Shown one piece after another: positions 1-12,055 of a DNA stretch of 64,000 nt. The DNA is from Paraniabella ginsengisoli (GTDB taxonomy: Bacteria > Bacteroidota > Bacteroidia > Chitinophagales > Chitinophagaceae): positions 310,001 to 374,000 of the forward strand of contig NZ_JAKWBL010000002.1 of NCBI RefSeq assembly GCF_022513635.1, written 5' to 3'. The position numbers were made by a program, and so were the translations under genes. The notes beneath the pieces are model-generated. The model saw nothing but the letters and a program-made list of their open reading frames with translations. It did no database searches and was not told where the DNA came from. Position 1 is the first letter of the stretch; each line of letters starts with the position of its first letter.

Positions 1-39
1 TAAATGATATAAAAACTTTTATTTGTACATATAATTGTA

Positions 40-1556
40 ATGAGTTCAAATCAAATAGTTAAAAATACAGGGCTTCTATATGTAAGAATGATTATAATGT
101 TAATCATTGCTTTTTTTACATCTAGGATGTTGCTTAAAGAATTAGGCATTAATGATTTCGGTATATATAATGTTGTTGGTGGTGTAGTGGCCATGTTTGC
201 CTCTTTACGAGGAGCTTTTGCGTCTTCAATTCAACGTTTTTTAAATTATGCAAAAGGGAGTAATGATCTACTTAAGCTTCAACGTATATTCAGTATGGGG
301 GTTAATATACACATTGTTATATGTTTTATATTTTTAGTAATCGGTGAAACTGTTGGATTGTGGTTCCTGAATCATAAGCTTATTATACCACACGACCGAT
401 TAGCGTCTGCTAATTGGGTTTATCAGTTCAGTATAGCAGCAAGTTTAGTTACTATAATGACTATTCCGTATGATGCTGTTATTATTGCAAACCAAAAAAT
501 GGGAATTTACGTTTACGTTTCTTTATTAGATGCCTGTTTGAAGCTGGGTATTATATTTCTACTTCCATTAGCCACAATGGACAAGTTGATTTTATATTCA
601 GTTTTAATATTATCTGTCTCATTTTTTATTAGACTTATTACTACCGTAGTCTGCTATCGAAAATTTAGAGAGTGTAAATATTTCTTCTTTTGGGATAAAA
701 CACTATTTAGACAACTTGGTTCTTTTGCTGGTTGGAATTTTTTGGAAATGCTGCCTTTTCCGCAGTAAACGAAGGCTCTAATTTTATTCTTAATCTTTTT
801 GGTGGCCCTGTTGCCAATGCTGCAAGAGGAATAACATACCAAATACGTGGAGCTTTGATGATGTTTATTGGCAATATACAAATTGCAAGTAACCCCTACT
901 TAACTGAACTATATGCAAAAAAAGATCACAAAACGTTTTTCAACACTTTTTTCTCAGTATCAAAAGCCTCTTTTTTTATTTTAAGCCTCCTATGTTTACC
1001 TTTTTTGTTTTATACGAGTTATATTTTAGATATGTGGCTTCACGAAGTGCCTAAGTATACAGAGTCTTTTATTCAGCTTACTGTATATTTTTTACTTGTT
1101 AGGGTTTTTCATGGTCCTATTGACAGCATTTTCAAGGCCGTAGGGAATATAAAAAGTATCAAATATTAGATTCAACAATATTATTGTTATCACTTCCTCT
1201 TTCTTATTTTTTGCTTAAAAAAGGTTTTCCAATATATTATATTTTTATTTCCATGCTAATTGTAGAGGTTATAAACTGGATACTAATAATGCAGATGGCT
1301 AGGACTATTGTTGGAATTGATATTGTAAAATACTTAAAGAAGGTCGTTTGCCCTTCCATTCTAATTTTCGGTATTAACTATTTTATTTTTTTATTGCTAA
1401 ATCGGTCTTTTTTTTCAGAATTTATTAATGAATCTATTAGTTTTTGCCATTTCTATGGTCATTTCTTGTTTCGTTATATGGTTGGTAGGATTGACACATA
1501 ATGAAAAAACGTTTATTCAAAGTTTTTTAAATTCAAAACTCTATGTAAAAAAATGA
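40..1556 (+). CDS. Wzx-type polysaccharide flippase (frameshifted)
   Basis: Integral membrane protein of about 500 residues that resembles polysaccharide/lipid-linked oligosaccharide flippases (MATE-like MVF superfamily), which move undecaprenyl-linked repeat units across the inner membrane. The N-terminal fragment begins MSSNQIVKNTGLLYVRM, a typical start for this family, and is followed by many hydrophobic helices. The reading frame breaks near 738, 1155 and 1430. One extra T or A in a homopolymer at each place rejoins the fragments, for example giving GWNFFGNAAFSAVNEG at the first break. In the restored frame the protein ends at the TGA at 1554-1556, which overlaps the ATG of the next gene. 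First gene of the surface polysaccharide locus. Function is inferred from family resemblance and context. Confidence 0.8.
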
Positions 1557-2615
1557 AACTACTTTTTTTATAAGTTCAATGAGAGGCGGCGGTGCAGAGC
1601 GTGTAATGTCGGTTTTGTGTAATAAACTGGCCGAAAGAGGCCATGATGTTTGGTTAGCTACGGATATTAGTTTACCAATGGCTTACCAACTTGATGAAAA
1701 GGTTAAAATATACAGTCGAAAAATAAATCGAACGAATAATAAATTGATAAATGCATTTAAGCATGCAAAAAATATTAATAAAATAGTAAAGGATGTAAAG
1801 CCTGATATAATTATTTCATTCATTTGGGCTTTAAATGCAATAGTAATACTTGCCACATTAGGAATGTCTATTCCGCTTATAGCTTCAGAGCATAGCACAT
1901 TTAAAATAAAAAAACTTTTTATCAATATTTTGTTCGTCATTATTTAAATAAGTTAGCCGATAGAGTAACTGTTTTAACTAAGGCCGATTACGAATATTTA
2001 GGAAAAAAGCTCGGTAATAAAGTTGTTTTACAAAATCCTCTTTCGTTCGAAATATATCAAGGAGTTTCAGAAAGGGATAAAAATATAATAGCTATTGGTA
2101 GTATAGATCGTTGGCAGGGAAAAGGTTTTGATACATTAATTAAAATATGGGGAAAAATTGCCAGCTTATATCCTGATTGGACTTTAGATATTTTGGGAGG
2201 TGGAAAAGATGCAAACTTCAATTACTTACAAGGTTTGGCATATGAAAATAATGTTAGCAATAGAGTTCAATTTCTTGGAAGGAAAGAAAATGTCGCTGAG
2301 ATCTTAAAAAATAGTTCGGTTTTTGTTTTGTCATCACGCTATGAAGGATTGCCCATGGCACTTATTGAAGCCATGTCTCAGGGCTGTGCATGTATTAGTT
2401 TTGATTGCCCTAGTGGTCCGAAAGAAATTATTACCAATAATAAAAGTGGGCTTTTAGTAAGAGATCAGGATATAAATGGGATGAAAGAGGCGCTTATTTC
2501 AGTAATAGAAAATGAGAACCTTCGTGAAAGTCTTTCTTTAGCTGCAAAAAAAGAGGTTCAAAAGTTTGATCCGGATACTATAGTTAATGAGTGGGAAAAA
2601 CTTTTTTTGTCTTAA
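1553..2615 (+). CDS. GT4 family glycosyltransferase (frameshifted)
   Basis: Cytoplasmic glycosyltransferase of the GT4/GT-B class, about 354 residues, adding a sugar to the lipid-linked repeat unit. The start ATG overlaps the flippase stop (ATGA). One T is missing within the first ten codons; restoring it gives a Rossmann start with the typical GT4 motif SSMRGGGAERVMSVL. A second missing T near 1920 separates the N-terminal domain from the C-terminal one. The C-terminal nucleotide-sugar domain contains VFVLSSRYEGLPMALIEAMSQG with the conserved EGLP and E-x7-E arrangement. The sugar donor cannot be read from sequence. Operon member. Confidence 0.85.
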
Positions 2616-2801
2616 AAAATAAGCTTTCATTTCACAGCTATCATATAATGTTATTCTGGTTGTAGATTGTATTTTATTATTTAGATAAAGACATAGATTC
2701 TAAAAACTAGTGTATAATTTCCTCTTTCAAATATTTCGATTCATAAAATTTGTTTTCAGTTATACAACTGTATTTTAGGCAGATTAATAGTATTAAATTA
2801 A

Positions 2802-4260
2802 ATGGCAAGTTTGTTTGATCTTTATAATTATTTAGGATTTCATAATCCATATTATACTGAAGTTGGTCAGCAAATGATATCTTCTGAGTTCGAGAAAATA
2901 ATTGAACCTGTAAATAGCAGAACTTTAGATTTTACTGCAGTAGTTCAAATTTTATCAGCTGGGTATGCATTTGGTGATAGAACATTGATACAAGAAGTAA
3001 AGAAAACTCCTTGGATGGCTAGACCTGGTGTAAAAAAAGGCGATTGGGAATATTTTGATTTACCGAATCATCAGGAAAACTTAATTGAACAAGAAGAAGC
3101 GGCCCTTAGATTTTATGAACTATTAAAAAAGAACTTAGCAGCTATATAAATAATCATTCCAATATTGGTATTTTGATTACCGGAGGAATGGATAGTAGGA
3201 TTGTGGCCTGCGTATTAAAAGATGTGTTAGAAGCTGGAGCATTCAAAAATAAGAAGGTAATTGGACTTACTTGGGGGTATGAAAATTCTAGAGACGTTGT
3301 ATATGCTAAACGTATTTGCAGATTGTTTAACTGGGATTGGGAACACCTATCAGTTGATGTAGAGCAAATGTGGATGAATATTAGAATTTGTATGGAAAAT
3401 GGTTGCGAATATACTCCAATACATTTGCACGCAATGCCAATAATAGCTGAAAGGAAAGATATCGATTGCGTATTAGCAGGAAGTTTTGGTGATAGTGTAG
3501 GAAGAGCTGAGTATTCTGGAACTAAAGTAAGTAACCTTGTTGATATTAGAAATGCTATTAAAAATCCATATAATATTTTAAGAAGTGATTTTAACGTATT
3601 AAGCAAAAGCAACACAAATACGGATGTGGATGGTTATCATAAACAGTTTCCGCAATCTAAACCATACATGCTTTATGAACAGGATCAGCAACTTCATTAT
3701 ATGCGAAAAATGCTAAACTCTTGCATGTCTGTAATCAACAAAAAGATACCACTTTATCAAATGTTTAGCAGCCCGGCGATTTTTGGTTATATGTGGTCCT
3801 TAGATCCGGTTTTGAGAACAAATAAGGTGTATGAAATTATTCTAAGCCAAAAAACAAAGAACTATTAGATATTCCCTGGGCTAGAACGGGTTTATTGTAT
3901 CATGAGAAACAAGGAAGGCCTGATAGTTTTTCCAAAAAACATCATGATTATGGAAGTATGATTCGAAAAGAGTTTATGGGATATATTGAAAAAAATATTT
4001 ACGGAAATTCGCATATTACTGAAAGGCTATTTAACAATAGCGTCTTGAAAAGTATAATTTATAATGTAAAAAAATATCCTATACAAAATAACTATACTAT
4101 TGAGGAAAAACTATTGTGGTTAGCCGTATTGATAGATTGTATAAATCATTATCAAATTGATTTAAATTATTTACCAAATCATAATACTAATCATATTTTA
4201 ACTATTAAAAGTAACATATATCATAAAGTTAAATACTACTATAAAAATATCAAACGTTGA
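2802..4260 (+). CDS. Asparagine-synthase-like PP-loop protein (frameshifted)
   Basis: About 486 residues in the restored frame. The middle carries ILITGGMDSRIVA, a PP-loop (SGGxDS-like) ATP-pyrophosphatase motif of the asparagine synthase C-terminal domain, which adenylates a carboxylate before amide formation. The first ~100 residues resemble only the tail of a class II glutaminase domain, and no N-terminal catalytic Cys2 is seen, so ammonia or another nucleophile would have to come from elsewhere. Single-base losses near 3130 (A run) and 3855 (C run) split the gene into three frames. Such proteins occur in polysaccharide loci, where amidation of uronic acids is a plausible but unproven role. 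Confidence 0.7.
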
Positions 4261-4317
4261 ATTGCTATAATTTATGTATTTTTTGTATTATATTTTTTAT
4301 TAAATTATTTTAATTGG

Positions 4318-5705
4318 CAACTTACCGACATAAATATCGAAGTCTGTTGATTTTTTTACTTTTCTTATTACCGTCATTTATGGGGTATATGAAAATTCAC
4401 TTTCACTTGTTTTATTTTGGACAGCAGGGATAGTATTATCAGTTTTTTATATTCGAAGAAGATTTGTAAAGGATAAAAATGCTATCACATCTCTTTTTAT
4501 ATTGGCATATTGTGTTTATTCCTTATATATGTATATCACAAACTATATATATATTAAAGATCCGGCTCACGATATTTTTGTTGCATTTGATTCCGTTAAT
4601 TTTTGGGACTTAGCAGATAAGGATGTTAGACAGTGGGACGATTTTAAGAGTGCAATTAATAACCGATATGCGGGTAGCTTTTACCTTTTTAATACTCTAA
4701 ATGTACTTTTACTGTATATATCTTCTCTTATTGATCAACCCAATTTATTAGTATTGAAATTACAATGTATTTGGTTTGGCTCGTTTTCAATTTCATATAT
4801 TTATCTAATTTTGAATAAATACATAGAAAAAAATATATTTATAATTATGGAATGCTTTTTTCCTTATTCTCTTTAATTCCATTTTTCTCTGTAGTTCTAT
4901 TACGAGATATACATGTGTATTTCTTTTATTTACTAGGTATTTATATTATATGTTACTGGAATTCTGTAAAGCATGGATTTTTAAAACTTGTGCTAATAGG
5001 CTGCATACTATTTGGGCTACGCCCTGAACACGGTTTATTTTTTTCGATTTTTCTAGTTGCTTTTACATATTTGCGCATTCAAAAAAACAGTATTTTGCTA
5101 ATAGGTGGTTTGATCGTGGCATTCATTTTTGTTATATTCTTTACTTCTTCCCTATTAAACTCATTAGTTGAAACTACAGAAACATATGAAGGACTAAGAA
5201 ATAAAAGTTCTGCAGAAAGCACCGCGCGTGCATTTGCTCGATTACCAGTTGGTATAAAACAAGTAGCGTTAGCAGTTAATAGTCAAATTGCACCCGCTGT
5301 CCCAATTTGGAGAAATTGGTCAGGTGATATTTCCAAAATTAATAATTATGGGGGTTTTAATTTGAGAGGATATTATACCCCATGGCGTTTTATGGAAGGA
5401 GTAGGAGCAATCTTTAATATATTTATGTGGAGTTTTATTATTGCAGGTTTTCGCAGAAAAAATATAAGGAGTAGGATTTTTCAACATAAAGAAGTAATAT
5501 ATTTATTTTTTGTGGCATTGTTATTGCTTTTATTGGCCACTTCAGATATTAATGTTAGAAGAATTTTTTGCGTTTATCCAATTCTTTTTTAATAGGAATG
5601 TTTTGCTATTCCAAATTTACAAACTCTTTAAAAAAATCAGTAATTCGTAACTCATTCATAGTTGTTATATTATTACATATCCTATGGATAATTATACTTA
5701 ACTGA
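4318..5705 (+). CDS. Polytopic membrane protein, polysaccharide polymerase-like (frameshifted)
   Basis: A hydrophobic protein with many predicted membrane helices and little recognisable sequence similarity. Its position beside the flippase and glycosyltransferases suggests an EpsG/Wzy-type repeat-unit polymerase. The exact start is uncertain: coding character is clear from about 4380 (VYENSLSLVLFWTAG), and upstream bases need at least one correction. Single-base losses near 4850 and 5590 separate the frames. Restoring the second gives a tail ending WIIILN at the TGA at 5703-5705. A long polar loop (about 4555-4680, DPAHDIFVAFDSVNFWDLAD) lies between early helices, as expected of a periplasmic loop. 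Specific function is inferred only from context. Confidence 0.6.
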
Positions 5706-5747
5706 TTTGACTAAAGCTTACTCAAAAATAATTAAATAATTTAAAAA

Positions 5748-6925
5748 ATGTCAAACCCAAAAAAGGGATATTACATATTCGTAAGTTTAGTTTGCATACT
5801 TCTTATTTTGAATCAAGCAAATTCGCAGACCGTCCCCAAAAATATACCTGCAAATTTAATTCCTCCCAAGATAAAATTTAATATTAGTAGTACTTTTTTC
5901 GATTTAACCAACCTGCTTCCCAAAAATTACGTTACTGATGGTAGCGTTAATTATACTGTACAACTTCAAACAGGAATAGACAAATATCAAAATGTTAAAC
6001 TTCCCAATTTTCCTGTAAAAATTAATGACATTGGACTATCATTAAGAAGTAACTCTAACCTCCTTTTTCAAAATAACTCAAAATTAATATTAGCTCCAAG
6101 TAATAAGGAAAGTTATGAAATCCTGAGACTTCATAATATTGAAAACGTTAATATTTATAATCCTCAGATTATAGGAGATAAAGATAATCATATAGGCAAT
6201 TTGGGACAATGGGGTATGGGCATTTCCATCAAATCTTCTAATAATATAAAAGTTTATAATGCCTATATCTCAAAATGCTGGGGAGATGGTATCTATATCG
6301 GTCGATTGAGGGAAACAAAAACCCAAAAATACGCTCTATATTCTAGCGACATATATATCACCAATTCATTAATTGATAATAATCGACGAGATGGAGTTTC
6401 TATCATTTCTGGTGTTGGAATAAGCATCCAAAATTCAACTATCAGCAATACATTAGGTGTATCTCCAAAAGCAGGCCTAGATATAGAACCCAATAGCGCA
6501 ATTGAATTTTGTAGAGACATTAAAATTGAAAATTTGATCACTTTTAACAATAGCGGCAGTGGAATAATTCTTGCACTTAACGCACTTTCTCAAAAAATGC
6601 ACCTTCTAATGCTATTGATATATCAATAATTAATCATAAAGATTATATGTCTAGATCTGGTATTCGGATAGCAGGATTTAATCCTAAACGAGTTTCGAAT
6701 TATAAGGGTTTAATGGGTAAAATAGTTATCAAAAATTCACTTTGGACAAATAACATAGGTGTGCCTGTTGTTATTGATGCTCTACAGCATCTTTCGGCAA
6801 ATATTTCTTTTACCGATAATTTTTATATAAAAAACGGTAGGCATGCACGAGTTTATAAAAACTCTGATTTTTTACAAAATAACAAAGGGTTAAAATCATC
6901 TAATGATAAAATTAAGATGAGATAG
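5748..6925 (+). CDS. Secreted parallel beta-helix protein (frameshifted)
   Basis: About 392 residues with an N-terminal signal peptide (hydrophobic VSLVCILLILNQANSQ, likely cleaved after NSQ). The body shows successive Asn-rich rungs such as NIENVNIYNPQIIGD, SNNIKVYNAYISK and SDIYITNSLIDNNRRDGV, typical of right-handed parallel beta-helix (PbH1/pectate-lyase-like) folds used by polysaccharide lyases, hydrolases and epimerases. One A is missing near 6597. The restored sequence runs on to NDKIKMR at 6925. Catalytic class cannot be told. Sitting within a polysaccharide biosynthesis operon, it could trim or modify the exported polymer. Confidence 0.7.
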
Positions 6926-6947
6926 TTTTACGATAATATGCAAAGAC

Positions 6948-8044
6948 ATGAAAAATGTAGCATTTTTTGTCACAGGATTGGATAGTGGGGGTATTGAAAA
7001 TTATTTACTAAGGTTTCTCACCTTGAAGTCACAAGACTTTAATGAAATTACCGTTTTTTGTAAAGGTGGTAAAGGGGGCAATTGGAAAGCCAGTATAATG
7101 CTTTACCTAATCTGCATATCATAAAGGAAAAAATAAGTTATTTTAATCCATTTGATTATTTAAAGGTAATTAATTTTTTTAAAGGTTCTAAAATTGATGC
7201 GGTTACTGATTTTACTGGAAATTTTGCAGGATTAATATTGTTTTGCGCTAAACGCGCTGGTGTTCAAAAAAGAATATCCTTTTATCGTGGAGCTACAGAT
7301 CATTTTAAAGAAGATTTATTTAGAAATTTGTATAATAATTTTGTGAAGAAGGTAACCCTAAAATATGCCACGAACATTTTATCAAATTCGATCGCAGCAT
7401 TTAATAATTATTTCCAAAACTGGGAAAAATCTGAAAAATTTAAGGTGATATACAATGGGGTAAATGCTAGTAAATTTGAGCTTAGTGATGAAGATAATTT
7501 AAGGCAGGATTTTAAAATACCTTCCAGTGCTTTTATTGTGGGTCATGTGGGACGATACAACATCGCTAAAAATCATAATACTATTATGGATGTTGCAAGA
7601 GAATTAATTAAAAGGCATAATGATATCTATTTTATTTTATGCGGAAATGGAGTAAGAGAAAATCTAACCCAGTTTGTGAAAGATTATAATCTGCAAAATC
7701 AAATTTTTCTTTTTGAAAATCGAACAGATATTCCAAGATTTATTAATACTATGGACTGCTTTTTCTTTCCCTCAATAACAGAAGGGCAGCCCAATGCATT
7801 GGTTGAAGCTATGATAATGGGCAAGCCATTTGTGGCTTCAAATATTGAATCCATTAAAGAAATGGTTGCTCCTACGAATTATAAATATTTATTTCCTCCT
7901 CAGGATCGCAATGCTTTCATTATAGAGTTAGAAAAGCTTTTTCTTAAACGTCCAACAAAAGACGTTAACCTTAAACAATTTGCTATAAATAAATTTAATC
8001 ATGAAATACTGTTTCAGGAATTTTTTATAATTATTGACAAATGA
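6948..8044 (+). CDS. GT4 family glycosyltransferase (frameshifted)
   Basis: About 366 residues. The start ATG at 6948 opens MKNVAFFVTGLDSGGIENYL, the donor-independent N-terminal signature of GT4 enzymes (GGxE loop). One G is missing in the G-rich stretch near 7076; the remainder runs uninterrupted. The C-terminal domain includes VGHVGRYNIAKNH and the acceptor/donor motif FFFPSITEGQPNALVEAM with conserved E-x7-E. Cytoplasmic, peripheral to the membrane. Its stop overlaps the next ATG (ATGA at 8041-8044), showing translational coupling. Confidence 0.87.
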
Positions 8045-8609
8045 AAACAGGTAGAAAAAAGTTTGAACAAAAAAAGAAGTTATTATCTTTTTTAATAAAG
8101 ATTGCAAAAATATTTCCCAAATCATTACTTATATTTTTTGGGACTTATTCTCATCCTTTTCTCAAATATTTTTTATTGGGATACGGTATATTATTCTTAA
8201 AGCGCTTGCTGAAAATTGTGGAGACAATGTAAAAATTGGAACAAATGTTCAAATTCTAGGCTGGGAAAATTTTACTATTGGAAATAATGTAAGTATACAC
8301 GCTAATTCATATATAGATGCTACAGGAGGGATAATTATAGGTAATAATGTATCTATGGCACATAACAGTACTATTTTATCCTCATCTCATACGTGGGATG
8401 ACCGTAATATTCCAATAAAATATAACCAATTAGTAATGAAAAAAACGGTCATAAAAGATGATGTTTGGATTGGATGCGGGGTCAGGATTTTAAGTAATAT
8501 TTGTGTAAATTCTAGATCTATAATTGCTTCAGGAGCAGTAGTTACCAAAGATGTTCCATCCAATGTAATTGTTGCTGGTCTTCCTGCAAAACAAATTAAA
8601 ACAATATGA
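8041..8609 (+). CDS. Hexapeptide-repeat O-acetyltransferase (frameshifted)
   Basis: About 190 residues. Left-handed beta-helix hexapeptide repeats are obvious (VKIGTNVQILG, FTIGNNVSIHA, IIIGNNVSMAHNS, VWIGCGVRILS), followed by GAVVTKDVPSNVIVAGLPAK, the hallmark tail of the Maa/CatB/WbbJ acetyltransferase group. The HTWDD segment lies where the catalytic His is expected. A single G is missing near 8175 between the N-terminal helix and the repeat domain. Uses acetyl-CoA to O-acetylate a sugar of the repeat unit. Overlaps its neighbours by ATGA on both sides. Confidence 0.85.
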
Positions 8610-9762
8610 AGCTTTTATTTGTACACGATCATCCGTTTTTCCCAGATGATCAAGAAGTATTTAGTGGTGGAGGATTGCCATCAAATGTTTGGAACAACTA
8701 CTTAAACAATTTTTCTAGAATAGATGTGTATGCACGCAAAAGTTGTAATTCTAAAAATAGAAAAGTTATATCTTCTAATACTAATGTAAATTTCCATTTA
8801 ACTGATAAATACAACTCCATTAAAGAATTGATTCTGAATTATAAACTACTTGTTTACGAACTCCAACAAATAATAAAAGACACCGATCTTGTACTTGTAA
8901 GATTGCCTAGTATATTAGGTTTTATAGCTGGCAACTTGGCCTTTAAAATGAATAAAAAAATATGGGTCGAACAAGTTGGTAGTGCAAAAGAGTCTATGTC
9001 GACTCATGGGAGCTTACTAGGTAAAATTTCTGCTCCAATAGCAGAAACGATTAATAAGAAATTGATTAAAAAAGCTGATTTTGTAACATACGTTACGCAA
9101 AAACAATTACAACTAAAATATCCTGCACATCATAATGCTTTAACTGCTTCCATAAGTAATGTTATTATTAAAAAAGTTATTCAAGTTCAGGATTTGGATC
9201 TCTCAAGATTTTATGAGAAAAAACTTAAGATTTGTTTAATCGGCGGCTTCGATGTAAAATATAAAGGACAAGGAATATTATTAAAGGCCATAAAAATTCT
9301 TGATAAAGATATTCAACAAAACATTGAGATATATTTAGCTGGAAAAGGTGAATACAATTGGATTCTAAACATAGCTGAAGACTGCGGGCTTATAAACAAT
9401 ATAAAATTTATTGGGCAGTTATCTGCAGGTGATGCAATTAATAGCTTATTGAAAAAAACTTCATTATATGTTCAACCCTCGTTAACAGAGGGGTTGCCTC
9501 GGGCAACAATTGAAGCAATGAGTATGGGATGCCCTGTTTTGGCTAGCAATGTGGGAGGACTACCTGATATTATTTGTAATGATTACATTCATCCAAAAGG
9601 TGACTTCAAAAAATTAAGTGGACAAATTCGAGAACTATTTTCTGATAGAAGCGCATTGGAAAATATGGCAAAAAAAATATCGAAGTAGCAATACCTTATG
9701 AATTAGAACACTTGGTTAGTCGCAGAAATGAATTTTATCATCAAATGAATAAGGTTCTTTAA
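8606..9762 (+). CDS. GT4 family glycosyltransferase (frameshifted at the 3' end)
   Basis: About 385 residues. Begins MKLLFVHDHPFFPDDQEVFSGGG, a GT-B N-terminal sheet with a glycine-rich loop, and contains YVQPSLTEGLPRATIEAM plus SNVGGLPDII in the C-terminal donor-binding domain, both classic GT4 motifs. The frame breaks at an A run at about 9668; adding one A extends the protein by roughly 25 residues to the TAA at 9760-9762, giving the expected C-terminal helix. Start overlaps the acetyltransferase stop (ATGA). Confidence 0.87.
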
Positions 9763-9792
9763 AATTTTAAAATAAAGTCACATAGAGTATTC

Positions 9793-10964
9793 ATGAATAA
9801 GCGTAAGCAGCGTAAAATGCAAATTTTTAGAATCTCCACCGTTTCTCATTCCCTTTCTATTTTATTGAAAAATCAGTTTTTGGGGCTAAAAAATATGGAT
9901 ATGAGTACACGTTAATCTGCTATCCTGATGAACATGTTAAGAAGCAAGCAATTAAAGAAGCAACGACATTTTATCCCTTATTAATATCGCGTAAATTCAG
10001 TCCTATCTCCGATATTATGCAAGTCGTTCATTTATGTAGGTATATTCAATCGAATAAACCTGATATTATACATACTCATTCGCCAAAAGCAGGTTTAGTC
10101 GGAATGTTAGCGGGATGGGTAATGCGTATAAAATGTAGAATTCATACTGTTGCAGGGCTACCATTAGTTGAAAAACAAGGTATTTATAAATATATACTCA
10201 TCAGCGTTGAAAGACTTGTTTATGCTTGCTCACATGTTGTGGTATTTAATTCTCCTAGGCAAGCTCAATATGTAATTGAAAATGGGTGGATTTCACCTAA
10301 AAAGGTAAAAATCATAGGAAAAGGAAGCAGCAATGGTATAGACCTAAGCTACTTCCAAAAAACACAAGCAATACAAACTGAAGTTAATAAATTAAGAAAC
10401 GAATTGGCCATTCAAAAAGATGACCTAATATTGAGTTTCGTAGGAAGAATTGCTTTGCCTAAAGGTATTGAAGAACTTGTTAATGCATTTTTACTACTTG
10501 AAAATGAATACAATAACTTGAACCTGATTTTAGTAGGGTCTGCTGATAATGTAGATCCTATTAGTCATGAAATATGGAATATAATTAATACAAATTCTAG
10601 AATCCATTGGCTGGGATACAAAGAAGATGTACGTCCTTATTTTCAAATTACAGATATTTTTGTTTTTCCCTCTTATCGAGAAGGGTTCCCGCAGATTATT
10701 ATGCAAGCGGCTGCAATGGAATGCCCAATTATTGCTACCGATATTAATGGGGCTAATGAAATTATTGAGAATGGTAAAAATGGTTTGTTGATATCTCCAA
10801 AATCTACTACTGAAATTGTTGCCGCTGTAAAGAAACTAATAGAAGAACCTGATCTAAGAAATACCTTTTCCCGGCAATCTCGCAACGCTATGATTAATGG
10901 ATTTGACCAGGAAAAATTTTGGCAAGGATTGGATGATTTGTACAAAGAAACCCTAAATCGCTAA
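9793..10964 (+). CDS. GT4 family glycosyltransferase (frameshifted near the 5' end)
   Basis: About 390 residues. The 5' part (from ATG 9793, or an internal ATG at about 9817) encodes IFRISTVSHSLSILLKNQF, then loses one A near 9890. After correction it continues YGYEYTLICYPDEHVKKQ into the long downstream frame. That part has SPKAGLVGMLAGW (N-domain), FVGRIALPKGIEELV and FVFPSYREGFPQIIMQAAAM with GANEIIENGKNGLL in the C-domain. This resembles the WcaA/RfaB-like GT4 proteins of capsule loci. Donor and acceptor are unknown. Confidence 0.87.
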
Positions 10965-11071
10965 GTTAAATTAATAATGAACTTATGTGGATATAACTAT
11001 TATCGAAAAACGACTTTGAAGGAGTTTTAGTATTTAATTTATTTGAAACTGGAATTTGTAATTATAGCACA

Positions 11072-11977
11072 ATGCATAAAAATTTACTTTTTACAGGGGG
11101 TAATGGTTTCTTAGGTTTAAATGTAATTCCATTGTTAAAAAATAAAGGGTTTAATGTTCGATCTTTAGGGTTTCAGAATTGCGATATAAACATAGACATT
11201 ACAAAACCATTCCCTGAGTTGACAGAAAAAATCGATATTGTTTTTCATGCTGCAGGAAAAGCACATAGCGTTCCCAAAACAGATAAAGAAATTGAAGCTT
11301 TTTATAATGTTAATTATAAGGGAACAAAAGGACTTTGCGAGGCACTGCAAAAATCACCTCCAGAGTATTTTATCTTTATTAGCACAGTGGCCGTTTATGG
11401 CTTAAATACTGGCGAAGATATTGACGAGAATTATCCCTTAACGGGGATTGATCCATACGCCAAAAGTAAAATTTTGGCTGAAAATTATTTAATAGAATGG
11501 GCAGCCAAAAACAATGTGAAATTATTTATTTTGCGGCCTTCATTAATAGCTGGTAAAAATGCTCCGGGAAATTTAGGTGACATGATAAAGGCAATTAAAA
11601 ATGGAAAATATTTAAATATAGCAGGGGGATTAGCTCAAAAGAGTATTTTGTGGATTGAAGACTTTGTTGACATTGTTGAACTTATTATAAAGTCTGACAG
11701 AAACCTGGGAATCTATAATGTCTGTGACAATCATCAACCTACATTTTTTGAATTATCAGCTAAAATAGCTAAGTTATTAGGGAAAAAAACACCTGGCAAC
11801 GTGCCCTATTTTATTGCTAAAAGCTTAGCGCTTGTTGGTGATATAATTGGAAGAAAATTTCCTCTTAATTCAAAAAGGCTCGAGAAAATTGTTAAGCCAC
11901 TGACGTTTTCTAACAATAAAATAAAATCGGAATTAGGCTGGATAGCCAGCAATACAGTAAATAAATTTGTTGTATGA
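11072..11977 (+). CDS. NAD-dependent sugar epimerase/dehydratase (SDR, WcaG-like)
   Basis: Intact 301-residue extended short-chain dehydrogenase. N-terminal GGNGFLG (residues 9-15) binds NAD(P); STVAVYG (104-110) and Y129-x3-K133 in DPYAKSK form the catalytic Ser/Thr-Tyr-Lys set. Such enzymes interconvert nucleotide-activated or lipid-linked sugars; members next to a PglC-type transferase are often UDP-HexNAc 4-epimerases or 4-reductases, which fits here but is inference. No frameshift. Follows the last glycosyltransferase by about 105 bp. Confidence 0.85.
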   Translation: MHKNLLFTGGNGFLGLNVIPLLKNKGFNVRSLGFQNCDINIDITKPFPELTEKIDIVFHAAGKAHSVPKTDKEIEAFYNVNYKGTKGLCEALQKSPPEYFIFISTVAVYGLNTGEDIDENYPLTGIDPYAKSKILAENYLIEWAAKNNVKLFILRPSLIAGKNAPGNLGDMIKAIKNGKYLNIAGGLAQKSILWIEDFVDIVELIIKSDRNLGIYNVCDNHQPTFFELSAKIAKLLGKKTPGNVPYFIAKSLALVGDIIGRKFPLNSKRLEKIVKPLTFSNNKIKSELGWIASNTVNKFVV

Positions 11978-12055
11978 GAATGTTAAGAATTTGAAAGCAT
12001 TCCTAAAGCATATATATACCAATTGGGTTACAAAAAATAATAAAACCGAATTCAA

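Noticed and set aside
40..1556. Programmed ribosomal frameshifting as the explanation for split genes
   Set aside because: Breaks occur in unrelated genes, at different homopolymers, without conserved slippery heptamers plus pseudoknots; loss of single bases explains all of them more simply.
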